Assembly: GCA_052386455.1 (NCBI GenBank)
Contig: JBQTKD010000068.1
Location: 52,640-116,639, forward strand
Reading direction: 5' to 3'
DNA: 64,000 bases
Source of the DNA: JBQTKD01 sp052386455
GTDB lineage: Bacteria; Actinomycetota; Actinomycetes; Sporichthyales; Sporichthyaceae
Numbering within the stretch: position 1 is the first letter of the stretch; each line of letters opens with the position of its first letter. This document shows positions 1-7,870 of the stretch, piece after piece. The notes below the pieces were generated by a model. It was given only the letters and a program-made list of their open reading frames with translations, did no database searches and was not told the origin of the DNA. Made by a program: the position numbers and the translations under genes.

Positions 1-1253
1 GCGGCGAAGTCGGTCTGCTCGAGCCCGTAGTTCGAGTAGTACGCCTTGCGGCCGGACGGGCCGAGGGAGGAGATCGAGATGACGCCGTCGGTCTCGGTCG
101 GAACGTTCAGGCAGTTGTTGTCGACGCTGCGCGAGTACGCCTTGCCGAGCGGGTACCCGGGGCTCTTCTCGTCGCTGGTGGGCTTGCCGAGATCGATGCC
201 CTCGTTGCCCATCGAACCGACCGGCGTGACGCCCTTGCCGATCGCGTAGTCGATCGCCCGCTGCACCGCGGCGACGATGGTCTTCTGCTCGGTCTGCTGC
301 TCCGCGCTGTCCTTCGGGTTGTTCGTGCAGTTGAACAGCCACGGGTCGACGAAGAAGCTCATGTTGATGACGTTGATGCCGTTGTCCGCGGCGTAGACGA
401 TCGCGTCGATCGTCGGCTGCAGGAAGAAGAAGCCGGAGTCTTGGCCGGCGCGCAGGTCGACGAGCGTCACGCCCGGCGCGACGCCCGCGATGCCCAGCCC
501 GTTGATCGGCGAGCCGATCGTCGAGGCGGCGTGCGTGCCGTGCCCGTTGTCGTCGACGCCGACCGGGTCCTTGCAGTCCGCCGCCTCGCAGGGGCCGTCG
601 GCCTCGGGGATGTCGGTGACGAAGTTCCGGGAGAGGACCTTGTCGAAGTTCGGCGCGATGTCCGGGTGAGAGGCGTCCACGCCGGTGTCGATGATGCCGA
701 CGCGCACGCGCCGGTCGCCCTGCTCCTTGGCGTACGAACCGGTGGACGTCGCGCCGATCATCGCCATGTCCCACTGCCGGCCGGCCAGCGGCTCGGGCGG
801 GGTGGGCGTGCCCTCGGAGCCGGGGACGATGCCTCGCGGCGCCGCGGCCGCGACGGGGATCTGGAACGGGCCCTTCGCGGCGGCGCGCTCGCCGGGCGTG
901 AGCCGCTCGACCAGGCTGCGCGCGGGCGCCGGAGTCTTGCCGACGGGGCGGTTGTGCGCCGCGCCGAGGACGGCTCCGCTGCGGCGAACGAGCGCGGGGA
1001 AGTTCGGGTCGGTGCTGCGGACCACGGCGGTGCCGACTGCCCTGTTCTCCCGGGCGATGCGTCCCCCGGCGGCGCGGATGGCCTGGTGCGCGGACTTCGC
1101 CTTCGCCGGGTCCCGGTAGAGCACGACGTACTCGGTGGTCGGGCCGTCCGAGGCTCGGACGAGGGCCTGGGCGTTGAGCCCCAGGGGGAGAAGTGCCGCA
1201 GCCGTGACCGCCGCCAAGCCCGCCGCTCCGAGCTTCAGCCTGAACCCTCGCAC
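1..1253 (-). CDS. Secreted subtilisin-family (S8) serine peptidase, 3' end cut by window edge
   Basis: Exported subtilisin-like endopeptidase; about 417 codons are visible and the catalytic-Ser segment lies outside the window. I chose the GTG at 1253, which follows a GAAGGG-like ribosome site and begins a basic then Ala/Leu-rich signal peptide of about 30 residues. A propeptide-like stretch (YVVLYRD) follows, then the catalytic Asp motif DTGVDASHPD near residue 188 and the His motif GHGTHAA near residue 237. NGINVINMSF and VGSMGNEG fit the substrate-binding core of S8 enzymes. The intergenic segment before the next feature (1254-1486) carries a 6-bp hairpin at 1414-1428 and no gene I can support. 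Family call is secure; substrate unknown. Confidence 0.93.
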   Translation of the reverse strand, partial: MRGFRLKLGAAGLAAVTAAALLPLGLNAQALVRASDGPTTEYVVLYRDPAKAKSAHQAIRAAGGRIARENRAVGTAVVRSTDPNFPALVRRSGAVLGAAHNRPVGKTPAPARSLVERLTPGERAAAKGPFQIPVAAAAPRGIVPGSEGTPTPPEPLAGRQWDMAMIGATSTGSYAKEQGDRRVRVGIIDTGVDASHPDIAPNFDKVLSRNFVTDIPEADGPCEAADCKDPVGVDDNGHGTHAASTIGSPINGLGIAGVAPGVTLVDLRAGQDSGFFFLQPTIDAIVYAADNGINVINMSFFVDPWLFNCTNNPKDSAEQQTEQKTIVAAVQRAIDYAIGKGVTPVGSMGNEGIDLGKPTSDEKSPGYPLGKAYSRSVDNNCLNVPTETDGVISISSLGPSGRKAYYSNYGLEQTDFA

Positions 1254-1486
1254 GCGCGACCCTTCGTTCCGGGACGAGCCGAAAGGGCCGAACTGCCCCA
1301 AGAGTCCCGTCCATCACAGTATGAGCCCGACCTTGGAGGTCAAGGCCCATCGCCGCACCACTTCTCGATCATCTGTCCCACCCGTCGCACCCACTTGTCG
1401 GTATCTCTAGGCTGCTCTCATTGAGAGCAAGGAGGCTGCGGCGGAGATCGTCGCGCGCACGGCGCCCGGGCGCCGGGGAACGGTTG

Positions 1487-1591
1487 CGTGCTCGTCGCGA
1501 GCTCGTTGCGGCGTTCCAGGAACTGTTCCCCGCGCGATACGTGCTGGACGGGGAGATCGTCGTGCCGTCCGCGGAGCTGGCGGGTCAATAG
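1487..1591 (+). pseudogene. Relic of an ATP-dependent DNA ligase gene (internal fragment)
   Basis: The frame starting at 1499 reads ELVAAFQELFPARYVLDGEI followed by VVPSAEL, then a stop at 1589-1591. This is almost the same as residues 61-88 of the intact ligase downstream (ELVAAFKELLPPKCVLDGEI, VVPSADV), and the nucleotide sequence matches closely too. No lysine motif or downstream OB domain is present, so it is a short remnant of a second ligase copy or of a partial duplication. It ends inside the last codons of the toxin gene on the other strand, so the toxin-antitoxin pair sits between the relic and the intact gene. Confidence 0.7.
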
Positions 1592-1866
1592 TGGTAGCGG
1601 CAGGCGACGACTAGGAGCGTTGCGGCCGTGCCCCCGGAGTCCTTGGGCGGAGCGACTACGCGGTAGACGAGGCGGTGCTCCTGGGTGATCCGCCGCGACC
1701 AGTGGCCGGCGAGATTCTCGGACAGCAACTCGGGCTTGCCCTCGCCCGCGAACGGGTCGCGGACGGTCGCTTCGAGCAGCCTGAGGATTCGTCGGTGCAC
1801 CCTGCGATCGTTCTCCAACCACCAGGTCAACTGCTCCCAGGCGGTGGGTGTGAACGCCAGGATCAC
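1585..1866 (-). CDS. yoeB: YoeB/Txe-family toxin (ribosome-dependent mRNA interferase)
   Basis: 93-residue toxin of the YefM-YoeB type, expected to cleave mRNA in the ribosomal A site. The core GKPELLSENLAGHWSRRITQ then EHRLVYRV matches the YoeB signature holding the catalytic Glu and Arg, and the chain ends in CRYHY, which carries the terminal His-Tyr pair of the family. Between Val71 and the C-terminus there is a short Gly/Ala/Pro insertion (APPKDSGGTAATLL) longer than in the E. coli protein. The GTG start at 1866 overlaps the antitoxin stop by 4 nt (GTGA), implying translational coupling. No frameshift or missing catalytic residue is seen, so it is probably functional. Confidence 0.9.
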   Translation of the reverse strand: MILAFTPTAWEQLTWWLENDRRVHRRILRLLEATVRDPFAGEGKPELLSENLAGHWSRRITQEHRLVYRVVAPPKDSGGTAATLLVVACRYHY

Positions 1867-2144
1867 GGAGTCTGCTCGCCCTGAGGAACCATCGCCTCCA
1901 GTTCCTCGAGGGTCGTGACGACATAGCCGCCTGCCTCGGCCTCGGCGATCGACTGCAGCAACCGCGCGCGGTTGGCCGGGGAACGCATCAGGTAGAGGGT
2001 TTCCTGGATCGAGCGCCACTCGTCGGCCGGGACGAGGAACGCCGAGCCGTTGCGGGACACGATTTCGATCGCCTCGGCGTCGTCGTTCACCTGCTGAATC
2101 AGCGGGAAGAGCCGTTGACGTGCCTCGCTAGCGCTGATCGCCAT
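1863..2144 (-). CDS. yefM: YefM/Phd-family antitoxin
   Basis: 93-residue antitoxin partner of the YoeB-like toxin. It opens MAISASEARQRLFPLIQQVN, the usual Phd/YefM DNA-binding N-terminus, followed by EIVSRNGSAFLVPADEWRS and a helical acidic tail expected to wrap the toxin. The ATG at 2144 is preferred to longer in-frame starts because it gives the usual family length and leaves the palindromic operator (2168-2192) in the promoter. Stop overlaps the toxin GTG by 4 nt. The TA complex is expected to repress its own promoter through that palindrome and could also affect the divergent ligase gene. Confidence 0.9.
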   Translation of the reverse strand: MAISASEARQRLFPLIQQVNDDAEAIEIVSRNGSAFLVPADEWRSIQETLYLMRSPANRARLLQSIAEAEAGGYVVTTLEELEAMVPQGEQTP

Positions 2145-2167
2145 GCATGCCTCCATCGGGCCCATGT

Positions 2168-2192
2168 ACTCGTACGAGAGTACGGTACGAGT
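2168..2192. promoter_or_regulatory. Palindromic operator of the YefM-YoeB promoter
   Basis: Perfect 8-bp inverted repeat ACTCGTAC (2168-2175) and GTACGAGT (2185-2192), with further GTAC cores inside and beside it (four in about 25 bp). It lies 24 nt upstream of the antitoxin ATG and 26 nt upstream of the ligase ATG. YefM proteins bind palindromes with a GTAC-centred core, so autoregulation is the natural reading; an effect on the ligase is inference. Confidence 0.6.
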
Positions 2193-2217
2193 AGCTGCAA
2201 GTGGAGAGTATGGGGTC

Positions 2218-3297
2218 ATGGACCTGCCCGTCGTGCCTCCCGTCCTGCCGATGCTCGCGAAGTCGGTGTCGGACATCCCCACCGGGGACCTGAGCTACGA
2301 GCCGAAGTGGGACGGGTTCCGGGCGATCGTGTTCCGCGACGGCGACGAGATCGAGATCGGCAGCCGCAACACCAAACCGATGACCCGGTACTTCCCCGAG
2401 CTCGTCGCCGCGTTCAAGGAACTGCTGCCGCCCAAGTGCGTCCTGGACGGGGAGATCGTCGTGCCGTCGGCGGACGTGGCGCGGCTGGAGTTCGAGGTCC
2501 TGCAACAGCGGATCCACCCCGCCGCGAGCCGGGTCAAGATGCTCGCCGAAACCGTGCCCGCACGGTTCGTCGCGTTCGACGCCCTGGCGCTCGGCGACGA
2601 GAACCTGATCGACCTGCCGTTCGCGCAGCGCCGAGCGCGCCTCGAGAAGGCACTCGACGGCGTCCCCGCGCCGATCCACCTCACGCCGCTGACCGCCGAC
2701 CCTGCCGTGGCCGCGCAGTGGTTCCGGCAGTTCGAGGGTGCGGGCCTCGACGGCCTGATCGCCAAGCCGAACGACGGCCCGTACGCGCCGGACAAGCGGA
2801 CGATGTTCAAGATCAAGCACGAACGGACCGCGGACTGCGTCGTTGCCGGATACCGGACGCACAAGTCGGGACCCGACGCGATCGGGTCGCTGCTGCTAGG
2901 GCTGTACAACGCCGAGGGCCAGCTCGCCAGTGTCGGGGTCATCGGCGCCTTCCCGCTCGCGAAGCGCAAGGAGCTCTTCGCCGAGTTGCAGGACCTCGTC
3001 TGCGACTTCGACGGACACCCGTGGGCCTGGGCCGAGCAGGAGGCCGGCGCCCGCACGCCGCGCGAGGCCGAGGGGTCCCGGTGGGCGGCGGGCAAGGATC
3101 TGTCGTTCACGCCGCTGCGGCCGGAGCTCGTGGTCGAGGTCCGTTACGACCACATGGAGGGGGTCCGCTTCCGGCACACCGCCCAGTTCGTCCGCTGGCG
3201 CCCGGACCGCGAGCCCGAGTCCTGCACCTACGACCAGCTCGACGAACCCGTCTCCTTCGACCTGCGCGAGGTATTCGCCGGCCGCGTGGCGCCCTAG
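2218..3297 (+). CDS. ligC: ATP-dependent DNA ligase, LigC type
   Basis: 359-residue ligase sealing nicks in repair DNA, close in length and start (MDLPVVPPVLPMLAKSV) to mycobacterial LigC. The adenylation lysine is Lys30 in EPKWDGFR (motif I); VLDGEIVV (motif III), FVAFDALAL (IIIa), GLIAKP (motif IV) and FKIKHERTADCVV (motif V) follow, and the last about 120 residues form the OB domain (RPELVVEVRYDH). I chose ATG 2218 because earlier in-frame starts would run through the TA operator. It has no polymerase or nuclease domain, unlike LigD. The stop shares the CTAG tetranucleotide with the convergent reductase gene. A fragment of a second copy lies at 1487-1591. Confidence 0.93.
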   Translation: MDLPVVPPVLPMLAKSVSDIPTGDLSYEPKWDGFRAIVFRDGDEIEIGSRNTKPMTRYFPELVAAFKELLPPKCVLDGEIVVPSADVARLEFEVLQQRIHPAASRVKMLAETVPARFVAFDALALGDENLIDLPFAQRRARLEKALDGVPAPIHLTPLTADPAVAAQWFRQFEGAGLDGLIAKPNDGPYAPDKRTMFKIKHERTADCVVAGYRTHKSGPDAIGSLLLGLYNAEGQLASVGVIGAFPLAKRKELFAELQDLVCDFDGHPWAWAEQEAGARTPREAEGSRWAAGKDLSFTPLRPELVVEVRYDHMEGVRFRHTAQFVRWRPDREPESCTYDQLDEPVSFDLREVFAGRVAP

Positions 3298-4055
3298 TTC
3301 CGGCGCTCGGGTGTCCTGACGTAGCGCAGATACAGGTCCGTCCCGTCCGAGAGGACGTGGCCCACCGCGAACCGGGCGGGGTCTGGCAGCGACGGGCCGG
3401 ACAGAATCCGGAAGGCGTCGCCGGCGAGCATCGTGCCCGCGACGGTGAGGCACAGCTCGTCGAGCACGCCGGCGGCCAGGACGCTCGCCAGCAGGCGCGG
3501 GCCGCCCTCGCAGAGCAGCCGAGAGTGGCCGCGCTCGACCAGCGCGGCGACCGCGGCAGCGGGATCGACCGTGTGCTCGCCGACGACGGCGACGTCGGCG
3601 ACCTCGGACGCGGCGGCCAGCCGGTCGGCGGGGGCGGCGGCCGTGGTCAGCAGGATCGTCCGCCCGTCCTGAAACAGCGGCCCGGAGAGGTCCACGTCCA
3701 GCTTCGAAGAGGCGACGGCCACCGCCGCAGCCGGCGCCCGACCCGCGGCCGCGCGCAGCTCGGCGAACTCGGGACGGGCCCGCTCGGGGCGGTAGCCCTC
3801 CTTCTCCGCGGTGCCGGCGCCGACGAGCACCACGTCCGCGAGCCCGCGCAGGACGCCCATGATCGAGCGGTCGAGGTCCGAGGAGATGTTTCGGGTCAGG
3901 CCGTCCGTCGCGACGGCCGCGCCGTCGAGGGTCGAGATCATGTTCGCGCGTAGCCACCACCCGCCGGGCGGATCGGCCGGGTAGGCGTAGGCCGCGACGC
4001 GTGCCGTCCAGTCGAGAGGATCGCCGGCCGCCGCCCAACTCCGAAGCTTGCTCAC
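3294..4055 (-). CDS. RibD C-terminal-domain reductase (pyrimidine reductase family)
   Basis: 253-residue NADPH-dependent reductase with the RibD C-terminal / dihydrofolate-reductase-like fold. Visible motifs: RANMISTLDGAAV near residue 38, the GLADVVLVGAGTAEKEGY nucleotide-binding segment near residue 72, and LLCEGGPRLLASVL near residue 183, all characteristic. It lacks the deaminase half of riboflavin RibD, and no rib genes are nearby, so it belongs to the broad actinobacterial pyrimidine reductase group of unknown substrate. GTG start at 4055. It lies downstream of treZ with 44-nt repeat A between them, so read-through from treZ is possible. Convergent with ligC. Confidence 0.85.
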   Translation of the reverse strand: MSKLRSWAAAGDPLDWTARVAAYAYPADPPGGWWLRANMISTLDGAAVATDGLTRNISSDLDRSIMGVLRGLADVVLVGAGTAEKEGYRPERARPEFAELRAAAGRAPAAAVAVASSKLDVDLSGPLFQDGRTILLTTAAAPADRLAAASEVADVAVVGEHTVDPAAAVAALVERGHSRLLCEGGPRLLASVLAAGVLDELCLTVAGTMLAGDAFRILSGPSLPDPARFAVGHVLSDGTDLYLRYVRTPERRN

Positions 4056-4066
4056 CCGACCACCGT

Positions 4067-4110
4067 ACGTCCGACCAGGCGAGCGCTATTGCTCACCATC
4101 GGTCGGACGC
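4067..4110 (+). repeat. 44-nt intergenic palindrome, copy A
   Basis: Arms CGTCCGACC and GGTCGGACG (9 bp perfect within 10-nt arms) around a 24-nt core that contains its own GAGC/GCTC stem and a CTATT loop. Same 10-24-10 layout as copies B (13239), C (23334), D (41327) and E (50749). It overlaps the treZ stop codon region and could form a transcription-terminating hairpin. Confidence 0.8.
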
Positions 4111-5861
4111 TACGCATCGGCGACCTCGACGACGGCGACGGACTCGGGACCCAGACGTAGCGCCGTGGCGCCGAAGGGATCGGACGGGAGGTCGGGGGTG
4201 GCCAGCAGCACCGTGGACAGAGCGGCGTCCAGCGGCACCGACTGCGCGACGCCGGCCAGGTTCACCGCCACCCGGACGGTGCCGCGCGTCAGCACGAACC
4301 ACTGCGCCGCCTCGTCGTAGCGGGCCGAGGTGCGGTCCAACCGAGGGTCCGTCAGATCCGGATGTGCCAGGCGCAGGGCGAGCAGTGCCCGGTACCAGGC
4401 GAGCATCTCCGCGTGCGGCGCCTCGGCGAGCTCGGACCACTCGAGCCGGCTGCGGCCGACGGTCGCCGGGTCCTGCGGGTCCGGAACGTCCTCGGGCCCC
4501 CAGCCGTGCTCCGCGAACTCGCGCAGCCGCCCCCCGCTCACGGCGCGCGCGAGGTCCGGCTCCGGATGGTCGGTGAAGTACTGCCACGGTGAGGAGGCAG
4601 CCCACTCCTCGCCCATGAACAGCATCGGCGTGAACGGCGAGCAGAGCAGCAGCGCCGCCCCGATCCGCGCCCGCCCCGGACTGGTCAACGCCGCGATCCG
4701 CTCGCCGCGGGCGCGGTTGCCGACCTGGTCGTGCGTCTGGAGCGAAACGACGAACCGGTGCCCGGGCGTCCGTGCCGGGTCCACCGGTGCCCCGTGCCGG
4801 CGGCCGCGGAACGTCGAGTACCGCCCGTCGTGCCAGAACGCGCGCGTCAGCGCGGAGGCGAGGCACTCGTAGGAACCGAAGTCGTCGTAGTACCCCTGCC
4901 GCTCGCCGGTCAGCAGTGCGTGCAGGGCGTGGTGCACGTCGTCGTCCCAGATCGCATGCATGCCCTTGCCGCCGGCCTCGCGTGCGGTGACGTCGCCCGG
5001 GTCGTTCCGGTCGGTCTCGGCGATCGCAAACAGCGGGCGGCCGGTCGCCGCCGCCAGCGAGTCGACCTCCGCGGAGAGTTCGGCGAGCAGATGCATCGCG
5101 CGGTCGTCGTAGAGCGTCTGGACGGCGTCGAGCCGTAGGCCGTCGACGTGGTAGTCCCGCAGCCAGCCCAGCGCGTTGTCCAGGACGTAGCGGCGGACCT
5201 CGTCCGAGCCGCGGTCGTCGAGGTTGACCGCGGAGCCCCACGGCGTGTGGTGCCGGTCGGTGAAGTACGGCCCGTAGCAGCCGAGGTAGTTCCCCGACGG
5301 CCCGAGGTGGTTGTAGACGACGTCGAGCACGACGCCGAGGCCGCGGGCGTGGCAGGTGTCGACGAACCGCTTGAACGCGTCCGGCCCGCCGTACGGCTCG
5401 TGGACCGCGAACGGCGCGACGCCGTCGTAGCCCCAGCCGTGCACGCCGGGGAACGGCGCCACCGGCATCACCTCGACGAAGTCGACACCGAGATCGACGA
5501 GGTGGTCGAGCCGGCGCACGCCGGCGTCGAAGGTGCCCTCGGGCGAGAACGTTCCGACGTGCAGCTCGTAGACGACCGATCCCGGCAGGGCACGGCCGCG
5601 CCAGTCCGCGTCGGTCCAGACGAACTCGTCCTGCAGGTAGACCTGGCTCAGCGCCTGGACGCCGTCGGGCTGGCGGTACGTCCGGGGGTCCGGGAACGGG
5701 CCGCGCCCGTCGACGACGAAGCCGTACCGGTCGCCGTGCCGCGGCGGGACGTCGGGCGCGGTCCACCAGCCGCCGGCGGCGAGCGTCAGCGGGATCTTGT
5801 CGTCCTCGAGCAGCAGCTCGACGGAGTTCGCGTCAGGTGCCCAGACCCGAAATGTGTCCAC
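4110..5861 (-). CDS. treZ: Malto-oligosyltrehalose trehalohydrolase
   Basis: 583-residue GH13 enzyme releasing trehalose from maltooligosyl-trehalose, last step of the TreX-TreY-TreZ route from glycogen. An N-terminal CBM48-like domain (FRVWAPDANSVELLL) precedes the barrel. GH13 regions are all visible: DVVYNHLG (I), GLRLDAVQ with the nucleophile Asp (II), AIAETD with the acid Glu (III) and LQTHDQVGN (IV). GTG start at 5861. It is separated from treY by an oppositely oriented peptidase gene and a hypothetical gene, so it must have its own promoter in the 5862-5975 divergent region. Cytoplasmic. Well supported. Confidence 0.97.
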   Translation of the reverse strand: MDTFRVWAPDANSVELLLEDDKIPLTLAAGGWWTAPDVPPRHGDRYGFVVDGRGPFPDPRTYRQPDGVQALSQVYLQDEFVWTDADWRGRALPGSVVYELHVGTFSPEGTFDAGVRRLDHLVDLGVDFVEVMPVAPFPGVHGWGYDGVAPFAVHEPYGGPDAFKRFVDTCHARGLGVVLDVVYNHLGPSGNYLGCYGPYFTDRHHTPWGSAVNLDDRGSDEVRRYVLDNALGWLRDYHVDGLRLDAVQTLYDDRAMHLLAELSAEVDSLAAATGRPLFAIAETDRNDPGDVTAREAGGKGMHAIWDDDVHHALHALLTGERQGYYDDFGSYECLASALTRAFWHDGRYSTFRGRRHGAPVDPARTPGHRFVVSLQTHDQVGNRARGERIAALTSPGRARIGAALLLCSPFTPMLFMGEEWAASSPWQYFTDHPEPDLARAVSGGRLREFAEHGWGPEDVPDPQDPATVGRSRLEWSELAEAPHAEMLAWYRALLALRLAHPDLTDPRLDRTSARYDEAAQWFVLTRGTVRVAVNLAGVAQSVPLDAALSTVLLATPDLPSDPFGATALRLGPESVAVVEVADA

Positions 5862-5975
5862 CGGAAGACACTGTCAGTTTCGGGCGCCTGCAAACACGCC
5901 GAACGCTGTGAGAGCCACCGCTCCCGGGTTCAAGAGGGATAGTGTCCAGTCCCGGTGAACCTGGGGGAGGCGCGC

Positions 5976-7238
5976 ATGCGGCAGGGCCTGAGCAGGGCCT
6001 TGGCGGCCGCGGTGCTCTGCGCCCCCGTCGCCCTCGGTCCGGCACTCGACGCCCGAGCCGCCGTCGACCTTCCCGCCGTCGACCTTCCCGTGGTCGACCT
6101 GCGCACGCTGGCCACCGGTGCGGTCATCCCCGGCTCCTGGATCGTCGCCGTGGAGGGCTCGCCGGCCGAGGTCGCCCGCGCCCACGCCGGCTGGGGCGTC
6201 CAGGTCCACCACGTTCTCGACGCGGGCCTGCAGGGCTACACCGCGCGCATGACCGACGCCACGGCCCGGCGCGTCGCCGCCGACCCGCGGGTCCGCTCCG
6301 TGCGCCCGGACCGGGTGATCCGGGCCGCCTCCCAGGACGTGCCCACCGGCGTGGACCGCGTCGGGGGCGGAGGCCTGTCCCGCGTGGTCGGCCAGAGCCT
6401 CGGCGCGATCGACGCGGACGTCGCGGTGCTCGACACCGGCGTGGACTCCGACCATCCCGACCTCGAGGTCGAGGGCGGGTACGACTGCGTCTCCGGCAAC
6501 GGCGGCTGGGAGGACCAGCGCGGCCACGGCACCCAGATAGCGGGAATAGTCGGGGCGAAGGACAACGACTTCGGCGTCGTCGGGGTCGCTCCCGGTGCGC
6601 GGATCTGGGCCGTGCGGGTGCTCGACGCCTTCGGTGACGGCAGCGCCTCGACGCTGGCCTGTGGCGTGGACTGGGTCACCCGCAACGCCTCGACGATCGA
6701 GGTCGCGAACATGAGCCTGATCGGCATCGACTACGACGGCGGCTGCAACGACGGCGCCCTGCACGAGGCGGTCTGCAAGTCGGTTAACGCCGGCGTCGTG
6801 TACGTCGCCGCCGCGGGCAACGACAACGCGGACGCGGGGGAGTACACCCCGGCGTCCTACCCCGAGGTCATCACCGTCTCCGCCCTCGCCGACTACGACG
6901 GCAAGGCCGGCGGATTCGCCGAGACGCCGGAGGAGTGCACCGGCGGAGACGACGACGAGTTCGCGACGTTCTCCAACTACGGCTCCGTCATCGACCTCAT
7001 CGCCCCGGGCGTCTGCATCCGTTCGACGTGGATCGGCGGCCAGTACGCGACGCTGTCGGGCACCTCGCAGGCCGCCGCGCACGTCACCGGCGCCGTCGCG
7101 ATCTACCTGTCGCGCAACCCGGGGAAGTCCCCCGCCCAGGTGAACGCGGCCCTGCGGGCCGCCGGCGACGACGACTGGGACTACGACACGGACCCGGACT
7201 CCAGCCCGGACCGGCTTCTCAACGTCTCGAAGCTCTAG
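5976..7238 (+). CDS. Secreted subtilisin-family (S8) serine peptidase
   Basis: 420-residue exported S8 endopeptidase. The ATG at 5976 is preferred over an upstream GTG because GGGGGAGG lies directly before it. Signal peptide residues 1-30, then a propeptide (GSWIVAVEG... QGYTARM), then catalytic Asp in VLDTGVDSDHPD (near residue 155), His in RGHGTQIAG (near 185) and Ser in LSGTSQAAAHVTG (near 365); the last motif has SQAAAH where most subtilases have SMAAPH. Several Cys residues suggest disulfides. It sits in reverse orientation inside the trehalose gene block and its 3' end overlaps the next minus-strand gene by 20 nt. It is a paralogue of the peptidase at the left edge. Confidence 0.94.
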   Translation: MRQGLSRALAAAVLCAPVALGPALDARAAVDLPAVDLPVVDLRTLATGAVIPGSWIVAVEGSPAEVARAHAGWGVQVHHVLDAGLQGYTARMTDATARRVAADPRVRSVRPDRVIRAASQDVPTGVDRVGGGGLSRVVGQSLGAIDADVAVLDTGVDSDHPDLEVEGGYDCVSGNGGWEDQRGHGTQIAGIVGAKDNDFGVVGVAPGARIWAVRVLDAFGDGSASTLACGVDWVTRNASTIEVANMSLIGIDYDGGCNDGALHEAVCKSVNAGVVYVAAAGNDNADAGEYTPASYPEVITVSALADYDGKAGGFAETPEECTGGDDDEFATFSNYGSVIDLIAPGVCIRSTWIGGQYATLSGTSQAAAHVTGAVAIYLSRNPGKSPAQVNAALRAAGDDDWDYDTDPDSSPDRLLNVSKL

Positions 7239-7833
7239 CTTTCCCTTCGGCGAAAAACGCGTCCAGGGCGCCGTCGTCGAGGTCGCGCAGCGGCCGGGCC
7301 GCGCCGAACGGAGCGTTCCAGAACTCGCCCTCGTGCGGCGTCCACGGCCCGACGTAGGCGTACGGTTCGGCGCAGTACCCGTCGCCGGGCGAGACGCCGT
7401 AGTTGACTTCGCCGACCGCGATGCCGACGTCGAAGTGCTCGGGCCACAGCACGGGCGTCTCGCTCGGAGCGAGGCGGCGCAGCGCCCGGTCGCCGCGCCA
7501 CAGCGCGTCGAAGACGATCGCGGCCGCGGCGGGATCGACGGTCAGCGGCTCGTCGACCGGCCTGCCCGTCAGATCCTTGTAGAGGTTCTCGGGGGCGCCG
7601 ACGTCGGCCCCGGCCAGCGTCGCGCAGGTCGCGCCGGCCAGCGGGACCTCGGTGCCGCCGACGCGAAGGTGAGTGGCCGTCAGCCACAGTTCCGGCTCGG
7701 CGATCGTGCCGAAGCCGTCGGGGCCGACGCGGAGCCGGATCGTGCCGCTGCGGCGATGCTGCGGGCCGGCCAGCACCTGCTCGGCCAAGGCGTGCAGGGA
7801 TCGTCGAGTTTCTGCGAGATCGGTCATGGTCAT
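7219..7833 (-). CDS. Conserved hypothetical protein
   Basis: 204-residue soluble protein of no family I can name. No signal peptide or membrane segment; rich in Trp/Tyr near the end (EPYAYVGPWTPHEGEFWNAP), which looks like a conserved core. ATG at 7833 follows a GATACT hexamer with no ribosome site, suggesting a leaderless transcript; a second ATG at 7827 is possible. It lies 37 nt after treY on the same strand and may be cotranscribed with it, but nothing in the sequence ties it to trehalose metabolism. Its last 20 nt overlap the convergent peptidase gene. Confidence 0.75.
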   Translation of the reverse strand: MTMTDLAETRRSLHALAEQVLAGPQHRRSGTIRLRVGPDGFGTIAEPELWLTATHLRVGGTEVPLAGATCATLAGADVGAPENLYKDLTGRPVDEPLTVDPAAAAIVFDALWRGDRALRRLAPSETPVLWPEHFDVGIAVGEVNYGVSPGDGYCAEPYAYVGPWTPHEGEFWNAPFGAARPLRDLDDGALDAFFAEGKARASRR

Positions 7834-7870
7834 GGTCAGTCAGTATCGGCCGCCCGGGCGGGTCGGGCCA

